A stretch of 64,000 bases of DNA from Nonomuraea guangzhouensis (GTDB lineage Bacteria; Actinomycetota; Actinomycetes; Streptosporangiales; Streptosporangiaceae): NCBI RefSeq assembly GCF_019396345.1, contig NZ_JAHKRM010000011.1, positions 1 to 64,000 on the forward strand, read 5' to 3'. Positions 17,815-25,831 of the stretch are shown here, piece by piece. Below the pieces are notes generated by a model. It was not told the DNA's origin. It searched no databases and saw only the letters and a program-made list of their open reading frames with translations. Position 1 is the first letter of the stretch, and each line of letters begins with the position of its first letter. The position numbers were made by a program, and so were the translations under genes.

Positions 17815-19944
17815 TCAGCCGCAGTTGCTGTATCCGGCGTTGGTGCTGCCGGAACCGGCGCTGCCCGAGAACTTCACGCACTTGCCCTTGGCGGGCAGCT
17901 TGACCGGACCGGCGTAGTACTCATAGCTGCCGGAGTCGGTCCTGCTCCCCCCGCCCTGAACATCGAGCGTGGCGCTGACCGGGGTCTTCTGACCCACGTT
18001 CGCGGTCTTCATGGTGACCACGCAGTTCTCACCGGTACCGCTGTTGTAGAGCTGGTACGTCACCCCGCCCGAGAACGCGCCGCTGCGCTGCACGCTGAAC
18101 CCGCCTCCGCAGACCTGCGCCGGCGTGTAGGGGTTCGTCTTGGGCGGCGTCGGGGTCGGCTTGGCGGTGGTCTTCGTGGGCGTCGGCTTGGCCGTGGTCT
18201 TGGTCGGCGTGGGCGTCGGCTTGGCGGTGGTCTTGGTCGGCGTCGGCTTGGGCGACTGGGTCGTCTTCGTCGGCGTCGGCCTGGGTTCCTCGGTGGTCTT
18301 CGTCGGCGTCGGCTCCGGCTCCCTGGTCTTCGTCGGCTCCTGCGTCGGCGTGGGGTCCGGGTCCTTCGACTTCGTCGGCTCCTGCGTCGGCGTCGGGTCC
18401 TTCGACTCGGTGGGAGTCGGGGTGGGCCGGTGCTTCCTGTTCTTGCGCTCGCTCGGCGTGGCGGTGGGCTGCGTCGCCGTCGGCTGGGCCGCGGGCTGCG
18501 TCACCGTCGGCTGGGTCACCGGCTGCGTGAGGATCGGCTGCGGCGTCGGCACCGTGCTGAACTCCGGAGCGGTGGGCGCCGACGAGGGATAGTCGGTCGG
18601 CAGCACCAGCGGGGCCACGTCGGTCGGGTCCGGGCTCGCGGAGGCCCAGGGCACCGTCACGTCGGGCTGCGACTGCTGAGGATTGGGCTGGCCGGGCAAC
18701 TGCTGCTGCGGCTGCCCCTGCCCCTGCGTGGACGAGTCACCGCCGCCCCCGCCGATCGCGAGCGTGCCGCCCTTCTTGGCCTCGGCCGCGGAGTTGGACA
18801 CCGGCTCCAGCTTGGCGTAGTGGCCCGCGCCCCACAGCCCCACGCCGGACAGCAGCGCGACCGCCGTGACGGCCGCGGCGAGCCCGATGGGGAACGACTT
18901 GCGCCGAGGGGCGGCGCCGCCGCCGTGCTGCGTTGGCGCCTGCCATACCTGGGACGGCGGCTGCTGCCCGCCGGGCGCCCCTTCCCACGGCCCCTGCTGC
19001 GGCACGGGCGGCGGGCCCCACGTCTGCTGCGGGACCGGCACCCCTTCGAGCGGCGCCTGGTGCTCGGCCAGCGCCTGGTGCTCGGTCGGCGCCTCCAACG
19101 GCGGGAGCTGGATGGTCTGCGGCGGGAAGAGCTCTCCCTCCGGCGCCTGCGGGGGCGGCGGCACCGTGGCGACGACGCCCACCCGCGGCGCTGCGGCGCC
19201 ACTCTTGTCGCCGAGCAGTTGCAGCAGCGCCGTGTAGGTGGTCGGCCGCTGCGCGACGTCCTTGGACAGAGCGGAGAGCACCACCCGGCGCAGCGGCTCG
19301 GCCAGCGCGCCTACCTCGGGCTCCCCGTTGAGCACCGCCTGGGCGTCGTGCCCGAAGGGGGGCTGCCCGGTCGCGGCGAAGACGATCGTGGCGGCCCAGG
19401 CGAACACGTCGGCGTAAGGGCCGTATCCCAGCCCGCTGAGCTGCTCGGGCGAGCGGTAACCGAGCTCGCCGGCGGCCTCGCCGAGGTCGATGTCGGTCAC
19501 GCGGGGGCCGTCCGCGGCGAGGAGCACGTTGTGCGGGGTGAGCCCACGGTGCGTGACGCCGGCGAGGTGCACGGCGGTCAGCGCGGTCAGCACGCCGACG
19601 GCCACCCGCTCCAGGGTGTCGCCGTCGAGCGGCCCATCGGCCGCCACCGCCTCTGCCAGGCTGCGGCCCTCGATGTGCTCGCGCACGATGTACGGCTGCT
19701 CGTCGTGCATTCCGGCGTCCAGCGTCCTGGCGACGTACACGCTCGAAATACGCTGGACACCCTTGTACCGCTCAGCGTCCTGCGGCCCCGCGCCGGGCAC
19801 GGCGGGGAGCAGCTTGATCACTCGGGTGGGTCCGTCCTCGGACTCCTTGCCGAGGTACGCGACTCCCCGCGGCCCCTCGTCCAGCCGTCCGGAAAGGGTG
19901 TGAGCTCCTAAACGCTCAGGATCACCCGGCCGCAGAGGGTGCAT
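17815..19944 (-). CDS. Receptor-type pseudokinase with SapA-like extracellular domain
   Basis: The 709-aa protein has an N-terminal kinase fold (about 1-245): a Gly-rich loop (DEGPRGVAYLG), Lys44 in VIK, an SPEQL activation segment end and ADVFAWAATIVF. The catalytic loop reads HRGLTPHN (132-139), so the catalytic Asp of HRD is Gly and the following Lys is Thr; DFG is DID (151-153). It is therefore probably inactive or nucleotide-binding only. A Pro/Gln-rich linker, one membrane helix (about 351-372) and a long Thr/Pro/Lys stalk (about 480-605) follow. The last 100 residues carry four Cys and Y-Y-A-G-P, resembling Streptomyces spore-associated protein A. SapA likeness is from memory. It would sit in the membrane with the sensor outside. 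The start is 7 nt after AAGGG. Confidence 0.85.
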   Translation of the reverse strand: MHPLRPGDPERLGAHTLSGRLDEGPRGVAYLGKESEDGPTRVIKLLPAVPGAGPQDAERYKGVQRISSVYVARTLDAGMHDEQPYIVREHIEGRSLAEAVAADGPLDGDTLERVAVGVLTALTAVHLAGVTHRGLTPHNVLLAADGPRVTDIDLGEAAGELGYRSPEQLSGLGYGPYADVFAWAATIVFAATGQPPFGHDAQAVLNGEPEVGALAEPLRRVVLSALSKDVAQRPTTYTALLQLLGDKSGAAAPRVGVVATVPPPPQAPEGELFPPQTIQLPPLEAPTEHQALAEHQAPLEGVPVPQQTWGPPPVPQQGPWEGAPGGQQPPSQVWQAPTQHGGGAAPRRKSFPIGLAAAVTAVALLSGVGLWGAGHYAKLEPVSNSAAEAKKGGTLAIGGGGGDSSTQGQGQPQQQLPGQPNPQQSQPDVTVPWASASPDPTDVAPLVLPTDYPSSAPTAPEFSTVPTPQPILTQPVTQPTVTQPAAQPTATQPTATPSERKNRKHRPTPTPTESKDPTPTQEPTKSKDPDPTPTQEPTKTREPEPTPTKTTEEPRPTPTKTTQSPKPTPTKTTAKPTPTPTKTTAKPTPTKTTAKPTPTPPKTNPYTPAQVCGGGFSVQRSGAFSGGVTYQLYNSGTGENCVVTMKTANVGQKTPVSATLDVQGGGSRTDSGSYEYYAGPVKLPAKGKCVKFSGSAGSGSTNAGYSNCG
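18130..18440 (-). repeat. Coding microsatellite: Thr/Pro/Lys stalk of the pseudokinase
   Basis: Imperfect short repeats built on GTCGGCGTCGG and TTGGCGGTGGTCTT units encode runs such as KTTAKPTPTPT. They form the extracellular or wall-spanning stalk. The units vary in length and sequence, so this is not a CRISPR array. Length variation between strains would be expected. Confidence 0.8.
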
Positions 19945-20050
19945 CTCTTTCCCTTCAAGTCAAAACTCGATGCTGCAAGTGCATTCAACCAAATCTGTCA
20001 CAGCTGTATCAGTAGTTTCGGACGTAGCCCGACATTTAACCCTAATGACA

Positions 20051-21238
20051 TCAAGTGGCCGGACGGCCGGGACGCCATCCGCGGCGGCGGCCCAGCGGAA
20101 TGAGCGCCGCCGCGGCCGCCGCGGCGGCCGCGATCCCCAGCGCGCCGACCGTCACCAGGAGGGCGACGTTCGTCGCGTGCTCGTCCGGCTGCGGCGCCTT
20201 GGCCACCGCGTCGGCGGGCAGCGGCGAGGGCGGCGGGGGGGCGACCACGGGGGCGCCCGCCGGGTCGAAGGACAGCGACGCGGTGACGGCCATCAGCGGG
20301 TTGACCATCCCGGCTCCGGTGCCGGTGCCCACCGAGCCGTCGGCCGTGGCGGTGATGCGCTGCCGGACCTGCTGCTGGGTGAGCTTGGGGAAGCGGGCGC
20401 GGACGAGCGCGGCGACCCCCGCCACGTACGGCGCGGCGAAGCTGGTGCCCTCCAGGCCGCGCATGTAGCTCTTGCCCGTCCACGGGGCGGTGATGTCCAC
20501 GCCCGGCCCGAGCACGCCGACCGGCGTGGCCGTGTTGGAGGAGTCGGCGCGGCGGCCGTCGCTGTTGGCCGAGCCCACGGCGAGCACGCCGTCGTAGGCC
20601 GCGGGGTAGGCGGGCTCGGGTGGCCCGTCCTCCTTGGTGATGTTGCCGGCGGCGGCCACGATCACGATGTCCCTGGACAGCGCGTACTGGACGACCGCCT
20701 TCAGGTCGGGATGGTCGGCGGCCCGCACCGAGACGTTGATCACGTCCGCCTTGCGGTCCACGGCCTCCTTGATCCCCTTGACCAGGTCGGCGACCTGGCC
20801 CTCCTCGCTGTTGCTCTGCTTCACCGAGATGAGCTGGACCTCGGGGGCGACGCCGTGGAAGGGGACGCCGGCGAGGTAGCGGCCGGCGATGATGCCCGCG
20901 ACGGCGGTGCCGTGCCCCACGCAGTCGCGGTAGCCGGTGTGGGTGATGTCGATGAACTTGGAGATCTGGATCTGCGGGTGCTGGTAGTCGACGCCGCTGT
21001 CGACCACGGCGACCTTCACGCCCGCGCCGCGGGTGATGCGCCACACGTTCTTGATGTCGAGCCTTCGCTGCGCCCACGGCTCGGTGCCGGGCAGTTGCGT
21101 CGTCCCCTTGCGTGGCTTGCACTCCACGGGCGCGCTTCTCTCGGCCCGCACCTGCACCTGCACCTGCTCCGCGGCGAGCGCGGGGGCCGAGGTGAGCTGC
21201 AGGGCGAGCACGCCCGCCGCCAGGGTCCGTCCGATCAT
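20051..21238 (-). CDS. mycP: Mycosin, type VII secretion-associated subtilisin-like protease
   Basis: Mycosins are membrane-anchored S8 proteases required for ESX complex stability; some also process substrates. The 395-aa product has a signal peptide ending near ALAAE (about 23), the catalytic triad Asp80 (VVDSGVD), His109 (GHGTAVAG) and Ser266 (GTSFAAP), and oxyanion Asn199 (AAAGN). Near the end are a Pro-rich linker and one membrane helix (about 358-380) with a basic cytoplasmic tail. An extra Cys pair (Cys40, Cys106) fits the usual mycosin disulfide. It is transcribed toward the pseudokinase, behind the WXG100 gene, from which a terminator separates it. Confidence 0.94.
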   Translation of the reverse strand: MIGRTLAAGVLALQLTSAPALAAEQVQVQVRAERSAPVECKPRKGTTQLPGTEPWAQRRLDIKNVWRITRGAGVKVAVVDSGVDYQHPQIQISKFIDITHTGYRDCVGHGTAVAGIIAGRYLAGVPFHGVAPEVQLISVKQSNSEEGQVADLVKGIKEAVDRKADVINVSVRAADHPDLKAVVQYALSRDIVIVAAAGNITKEDGPPEPAYPAAYDGVLAVGSANSDGRRADSSNTATPVGVLGPGVDITAPWTGKSYMRGLEGTSFAAPYVAGVAALVRARFPKLTQQQVRQRITATADGSVGTGTGAGMVNPLMAVTASLSFDPAGAPVVAPPPPSPLPADAVAKAPQPDEHATNVALLVTVGALGIAAAAAAAAALIPLGRRRGWRPGRPAT

Positions 21239-21276
21239 GGCGGAAGAGCGTAGCTTGCCTACCTGAACGAAAAGAA

Positions 21277-21298
21277 GCCCCGGTGGTCAGACCGGGGC
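21277..21298 (-). terminator. Intrinsic terminator after the WXG100 gene
   Basis: A perfect 7-bp stem (GCCCCGG / CCGGGGC) with an 8-nt loop is followed on the minus strand by a T-rich stretch, CTTCTTTTCG. It lies just downstream of the WXG100 stop and upstream of mycP, so most WXG100 transcripts should end here. Confidence 0.85.
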
Positions 21299-21311
21299 CT
21301 CTCCGCGAGGC

Positions 21312-21584
21312 TCAGCGGGTCGCGGACTCGATGTTGCCCCGGTAGGTGTTGATCACCCGGGAGGCCTCCTGAAGCTCTTCCGTCATGCGCTGGAAGGCCG
21401 TCCGGTAGTTCTGCCAGGCCCCTTGGAAGCGCTCGGCTCCCGGGCCCGTCCAAGCGGTGCCGACCTTGGCGGCCTCGCGGTCCAGCGCGGTCATCGTGGT
21501 GCGCACCGCCTCGGACTGCTGGTTGAACTGGGTGGCCATCTGCTGCATTTCCGCGGGGTCGCCACCGAGCAGGCTCTGGCTCAT
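21312..21584 (-). CDS. WXG100 family type VII secretion target (EsxA-like)
   Basis: The 90-aa product is a textbook WXG100 protein: helix, W-T-G turn at about 45-47 (GTAWTGPGAERF), helix. Such proteins leave the cell as folded dimers through the ESX channel. A longer frame begins at 21636 but is out of this reading frame; the ATG at 21584 follows AGGAGG with 7 nt spacing. No Y-x-x-x-D/E motif is present at its tail, so it may rely on a partner or act as a homodimer. The gene is monocistronic, bounded downstream by a terminator. Confidence 0.92.
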   Translation of the reverse strand: MSQSLLGGDPAEMQQMATQFNQQSEAVRTTMTALDREAAKVGTAWTGPGAERFQGAWQNYRTAFQRMTEELQEASRVINTYRGNIESATR

Positions 21585-21706
21585 GCATACCTCCTGGATC
21601 GACTGAAAGCGCCCTCAACATAAGCGCGTCACTCACGCCTCGCTCCTGTTATGCCGAGCGGCTATGGTCTTCCAGAGGAATATTCGGATCTAAGGAGATT
21701 CCGGCC

Positions 21707-22426
21707 ATGCGCGAGGTTGTGGTCACCGGCGGTGGCACCGGGATCGGCTACGCGATCGCCGCGGCGTTCGTGGCCGCGGGCGACCGCGTCACGATCACCG
21801 GGCGGCGCGAGCAGGTGCTGAAGGAGGCCGCGGCCCGGCTCGGCGCCACCTACCTGCCGTTCGACGCCGCCGGCCCCGCCGCCGTGAAGGACGCGGCGGG
21901 CCGCCTGCCCGAGCGGGTCGACGTCCTGGTCAACAACGCGGGCGGCAACACCAACCTGGACCGGCGGCAGTCCGACGACCTGCTGGACGTGGCCGAGGGC
22001 TGGCTGGCCAACCTCAACGCCAACCTGCTGTCCGCCGTGCTCGTCACGACCGCGCTGCTGCCCCGGCTCGCCAAGGGCGGGCGGATCATCACGATCGGCT
22101 CGATCGCCGCCCGCGGCACGGGCTCCGGCTCGTACGGCGCGGCCAAGGCGGCCGTCGAGGCGTGGACCGCCGACCTGGCCGCCCAGCTCGGCCCCCGGGG
22201 CATCACCGCCAACGTCGTCTCCCCCGGCCTGGTGCTCGACACCGAGTTCTTCCGCGGGCGCCTGACCGAGGAGGGCATCAGGGCCCGCGTCGAGAACACC
22301 CGCAACGGCCGCCCCGGCACCCCGTCCGACGTCGCCGACAGCGTGCTCTTCCTGGCCTCTCCGGGCGCGCGGCACCTGACGGGGCAGGTGATCCATGTGA
22401 ACGGCGGCGCTTATCTGGGTCGCTGA
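21707..22426 (+). CDS. SDR family NAD(P)-dependent oxidoreductase
   Basis: The 239-aa protein is a classical short-chain dehydrogenase. It has the cofactor loop TGGGTGIG (about 7-14), NNAGG, the catalytic Ser in GSIAARG and Y-G-A-A-K, and ends with the G-x-x-x-x-V-N-G-G strand common to FabG-like enzymes. Arg33-Arg34 after the second strand favours NADP(H). AAGGAG lies 10 nt before the ATG. The substrate cannot be told from sequence. It lies 77 bp upstream of the carboxylase gene on the same strand. Confidence 0.9.
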   Translation: MREVVVTGGGTGIGYAIAAAFVAAGDRVTITGRREQVLKEAAARLGATYLPFDAAGPAAVKDAAGRLPERVDVLVNNAGGNTNLDRRQSDDLLDVAEGWLANLNANLLSAVLVTTALLPRLAKGGRIITIGSIAARGTGSGSYGAAKAAVEAWTADLAAQLGPRGITANVVSPGLVLDTEFFRGRLTEEGIRARVENTRNGRPGTPSDVADSVLFLASPGARHLTGQVIHVNGGAYLGR

Positions 22427-22503
22427 CCGGCGGCCGACAGCGAACACTTACACTCCGTCTCAGTGCCCGGCGCGGAAGGATGCCAAGGAAAGGACGTAGG
22501 TCG

Positions 22504-24255
22504 GTGCAGAAGGTTCTGATCGCCAACCGGGGCGAAATCGCCGTCCGGGTCGCACGGGCGTGCAAGGACGCCGGGATCGGCAGCGTGGCCGTTTACGCCG
22601 ACCAAGACCTCGACTCCCTGCACGCCAAGATCGCCGACGAGGCGTACGCGCTGGGCGGCCAGTCCCCCGCGGAGACCTACCTCGACATCGGCAAGCTGCT
22701 GGAGATCGCCCGGCGCTCCGGCGCCGACGCCGTGCATCCCGGTTACGGGTTCCTGGCCGAGAACGCCGACTTCGCCCAGGCCGTCATCGACGCGGGCCTG
22801 ATCTGGATCGGCCCGCCGCCGGCCGCCATCGCCGCGCTCGGCGACAAGGTCCAGGCCAGGCACATCGCGCAGAAGGTCGGCGCGCCGCTGGTCGCGGGCA
22901 CCAAGGACCCGGTCTCGGGGGCCGAGGAAGTGGTCGCCTTCGCCGAGGAGCACGGGCTGCCCATCGCGATCAAGGCCGCGTACGGCGGCGGTGGCCGCGG
23001 CATCAAGGTCGCCCGGCGGCTGGAAGAGGTCGCCGAGCTCTACGAGTCGGCCGTACGCGAGGCCATCGCCTCGTTCGGCCGCGGCGAGTGCTTCGTGGAG
23101 CGCTACCTCGACCGCCCGCGGCACGTCGAGACCCAGTGCCTGGCCGACCGCGACGGCAACGTGGTCGTGGTCGGCACCCGCGACTGCTCACTCCAGCGCC
23201 GCCATCAGAAGCTGGTGGAGGAGGCGCCCGCGCCGTTCCTGTCCGAGTCACAGGTCGAGACCCTCTACACCAGCTCCAAGGCGATACTCCGCGAGGCCGG
23301 TTACGTCGGCGCGGGCACCTGCGAGTTCCTCGTCGGCCAGGACGGCACGATCTCCTTCCTGGAGGTCAACACCCGGCTGCAGGTCGAGCACCCGATCACC
23401 GAGGAGGTGTCGGGCATCGACCTGGTACGCGAGATGTTCCGCATCGCCGACGGCGAGTCGCTCGGCTTCGGCGACCCGGCGCCACGCGGTCACTCCTTCG
23501 AGTTCCGCGTCAACGCCGAGGACGCCGGCCGCAACTTCCTGCCCGCGCCGGGCACGCTCACCGTCATGCGCCCGCCGTCGGGTCCTGGTGTGCGGCTCGA
23601 CTCGGGGTTCGAGGCCGGGATGACCGTGCCTCAGACGTTCGACTCGCTGGTGGCCAAGCTGATCGTGACCGGCCGTACGCGTACGGAGGCGCTGGAGCGC
23701 TCACGCCGGGCGCTGGCCGAGTTCGAGATCGACGGCATGCCGACCGTGCTGCCCTTCCACCGCGCCGTCGTGTCCGACCCGGCCTTCACCGCCGAGCCGT
23801 TCGCCATCCACACCCGGTGGATCGAGACCGAGTTCGACAACACGATCGCGCCCTACGCGGGCGACGGCGCCGCCGACGAGCCCGCCGCGCGCGAGTCGGT
23901 GACGGTCGAGGTCGGCGGCAAGCGCCTCGAAGTGGTCCTGCCCGCCGGCCTCGGCACGTCCGGCGTCTCCAGGGGCGGCGCGCAGCCCGCGGGCAGGAAG
24001 CCCAAGCGCGGCGGCGCGAAGAAGCCCGCGGCGGGCGGCGACACGCTGGTCAGCCCGATGCAGGGCACCATCGTCAAGGTCGTCGTGGCCGACGGCGACA
24101 CGGTGGCCGAGGGCGACGCGATCGTGGTGCTCGAGGCCATGAAGATGGAGCAGCCGCTGACCGCGCACAAGGCGGGCACTGTCACCGGCCTGACCGCCGC
24201 GGTCGGGCAGACCGTCACGTCAGGGGCCACGATCTGCGAGATCAAGGACGCTTGA
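22504..24255 (+). CDS. Acetyl-/propionyl-CoA carboxylase alpha chain (biotin carboxylase + BCCP)
   Basis: The 583-aa protein carries a biotin carboxylase N-terminal domain (KVLIANRGEIAVRV), an ATP-grasp domain (KAAYGGGGRGIKV), the carboxylase C-terminal domain and a C-terminal biotinyl domain with EAMKMEQP, biotin on Lys547. It uses ATP and bicarbonate to carboxylate its own biotin, which a beta subunit encoded elsewhere passes to acetyl- or propionyl-CoA. Size and fused layout match the AccA2-type alpha chains of actinomycetes. The GTG at 22504 is used, giving the usual VQKVLIANRG start; the ATG at 22480 would add eight residues. Confidence 0.95.
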   Translation: MQKVLIANRGEIAVRVARACKDAGIGSVAVYADQDLDSLHAKIADEAYALGGQSPAETYLDIGKLLEIARRSGADAVHPGYGFLAENADFAQAVIDAGLIWIGPPPAAIAALGDKVQARHIAQKVGAPLVAGTKDPVSGAEEVVAFAEEHGLPIAIKAAYGGGGRGIKVARRLEEVAELYESAVREAIASFGRGECFVERYLDRPRHVETQCLADRDGNVVVVGTRDCSLQRRHQKLVEEAPAPFLSESQVETLYTSSKAILREAGYVGAGTCEFLVGQDGTISFLEVNTRLQVEHPITEEVSGIDLVREMFRIADGESLGFGDPAPRGHSFEFRVNAEDAGRNFLPAPGTLTVMRPPSGPGVRLDSGFEAGMTVPQTFDSLVAKLIVTGRTRTEALERSRRALAEFEIDGMPTVLPFHRAVVSDPAFTAEPFAIHTRWIETEFDNTIAPYAGDGAADEPAARESVTVEVGGKRLEVVLPAGLGTSGVSRGGAQPAGRKPKRGGAKKPAAGGDTLVSPMQGTIVKVVVADGDTVAEGDAIVVLEAMKMEQPLTAHKAGTVTGLTAAVGQTVTSGATICEIKDA

Positions 24256-24262
24256 CCTCCAG

Positions 24263-24277
24263 AGGTTCCAGGAACCT
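24263..24277. promoter_or_regulatory. Perfect 15-bp palindrome between accA-type gene and secreted-protein gene
   Basis: AGGTTCC-A-GGAACCT is a perfect 7-1-7 inverted repeat 8 bp after the carboxylase stop. It is too short and lacks a T-run to be a convincing terminator. It could be an operator for the gene starting at 24383. The protein that would bind it is unknown. Confidence 0.35.
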
Positions 24278-24382
24278 TGACCACGCCCCGCGCTCGGACG
24301 GCTCCATACGGGTAACGTGCATATGCAAAGGAACTTTGTTGAGCGCCCGTTCGTCATCCTGAGCGAAGGAGGCTTGCTGCCA

Positions 24383-25765
24383 ATGACCCATTCGCTGCGC
24401 CGAGCAGGGGCCGCGATCGCGGCTCTGATCGCCGGTCTTTTCGTCGTACTTGCGCTGTCCCCTGCCGCCAACGCGGCGGCCGCACCCCCTGACGCATCGA
24501 GCGTTGTGTCCTATTGGAAGGACAAGAAGGATCCGCTCTTCGTGCAGTCGGGCTCGTCGCTGACCTCGGACCAGCAGTCCGACATCCGCGACACGTTGCA
24601 GGATTCCAAGAGTGACATCTACGTCGCGGCGCTGCCCGACGGCACATTGACCTCGTCGTCTGACGCCAAGCAATACCTCAACACCTTGGGCTCGGCCACC
24701 GCGGCCGCCAAGGGCGGGGGCCGGGTCACCGTGGCCGTGCTCGACGGCAACTCCCTGTTCGCGGAGTCCAATTTCGGCAAGCCCGGCCTCACCGACCAGC
24801 TGGCCAAGCTGGCGGTGCGTAACCACGACGACGTCGTGTCCGGCATGAATGACTTCGTGGAGCGGGTCAACCTCGCTTCCGCCGGCAAGCGGTCCGCGCT
24901 CGACTCGGGCGCCGTGGGCGGCGGTGGCGGCAGCGGCGCGCTGATCGCCCTGGGCGCGCTCGTCGTGGTCGGCGGCGGCGGCTACTTCCTCTACTCGAAG
25001 AACAAGAAGAAGAAGCAGGCCATCCAGGACGCCAAGGACCTGGCCGCGGTCAAGCAGACCGTGGAGGAGGACGTCACGAAGCTCGGTGAGGAGATCACCA
25101 CGCTCGACGCCGACGTCGCGCTCTCCGGCCAGAGCGGCCAGCACATCACCGAGTGGCAGCAGGCGCTCGACTCCTACGAGAAGGCCAAGACGCAGCTCGC
25201 GACCGTGCAGCGGGCCGACCAGGTCCGCGAGGTGACCCAGACGCTGGAGGACGGCCGCTACTGGCTGGCCGTGGTGAAGGCCAAGGTCAACAACCAGCCG
25301 GCCCCCGAGCGGCGGGCGCCCTGCTTCTTCAACCCGCAGCACGGCCCGTCGGTGCGTGACGTGCGCTGGGCGCCGCCCGGTGGCGCGGTGCGCGACGTGC
25401 CCGCCTGCTCGGCCGACGCGGAGGCCGTGGAGCGCGGCTTCGACCCGCAGATGCGGGAGGTCATGGTCGACGGCCAGCGGCGTCCCTACTACGACGCGGG
25501 CCCGGCCTACCAGCCCTACGCCTACGGCTACTACGGCGGCTTCGGCGACGTCATGACCGGCATGTTCGTCGGCACCCTGATGGGCAGCATGCTCAGCGGC
25601 GGCTTCGGTTACGGCGGCTTCGGCTACGGCGGCGGCTTCGGTGACGGTGGCGGCGGCGACATCAGCGGTGGCGGCGGCGACTTCGGCGGCGGAGACGGCG
25701 GCGGCTGGGGTGACTTCGGCGGCGGCGACTTCGGTGGTGGTGACTTCGGCGGCGGCGACTGGTAA
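24383..25765 (+). CDS. Secreted, membrane-anchored TPM-like protein with Gly-rich tail
   Basis: The ATG at 24383 has AAGGAGG 10 nt upstream and gives 460 aa; the frame extends to 24317 without a ribosome site. A signal peptide (about 1-35, ending SPAANAAAA) precedes an alpha/beta domain (about 40-165: DIYVAALPDG, VTVAVLDGNSLFAES) resembling TPM domains. One membrane helix (about 188-208) is followed by KNKKKK, a helical coiled region, a Cys-containing segment (APCFF, VPACSAD), and a Tyr/Gly-rich then Gly/Asp-rich tail of repeated GGGDFG. The anchor puts the N-terminal domain outside. TPM-domain proteins in bacteria have mostly unknown roles. A strong terminator follows. Confidence 0.75.
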   Translation: MTHSLRRAGAAIAALIAGLFVVLALSPAANAAAAPPDASSVVSYWKDKKDPLFVQSGSSLTSDQQSDIRDTLQDSKSDIYVAALPDGTLTSSSDAKQYLNTLGSATAAAKGGGRVTVAVLDGNSLFAESNFGKPGLTDQLAKLAVRNHDDVVSGMNDFVERVNLASAGKRSALDSGAVGGGGGSGALIALGALVVVGGGGYFLYSKNKKKKQAIQDAKDLAAVKQTVEEDVTKLGEEITTLDADVALSGQSGQHITEWQQALDSYEKAKTQLATVQRADQVREVTQTLEDGRYWLAVVKAKVNNQPAPERRAPCFFNPQHGPSVRDVRWAPPGGAVRDVPACSADAEAVERGFDPQMREVMVDGQRRPYYDAGPAYQPYAYGYYGGFGDVMTGMFVGTLMGSMLSGGFGYGGFGYGGGFGDGGGGDISGGGGDFGGGDGGGWGDFGGGDFGGGDFGGGDW

Positions 25766-25781
25766 CCCGTCCAACGAATGA

Positions 25782-25820
25782 TCGGGCGCGTTCCCCTCTG
25801 GGGGACGCGCCCGATTCTTG
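25782..25820 (+). terminator. Strong hairpin terminator
   Basis: A 15-bp stem (25782-25796 with 25800-25814; one G-U pair) closes a 3-nt loop and is followed by TTCTTG. It lies between the convergent TPM-like and LpdA-like genes and may work in both directions. Confidence 0.85.
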
Positions 25821-25831
25821 TTGACGCCGGG

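Noticed and set aside
18130..18440. Short repeats considered as a CRISPR array
   Set aside because: Units are of unequal length, without unique spacers, and translate in frame to a Thr/Pro/Lys stalk.
25600..25760. GGC-rich repeats considered as a separate repeat element
   Set aside because: They are explained as codons of the Gly/Asp-rich tail of the TPM-like protein.
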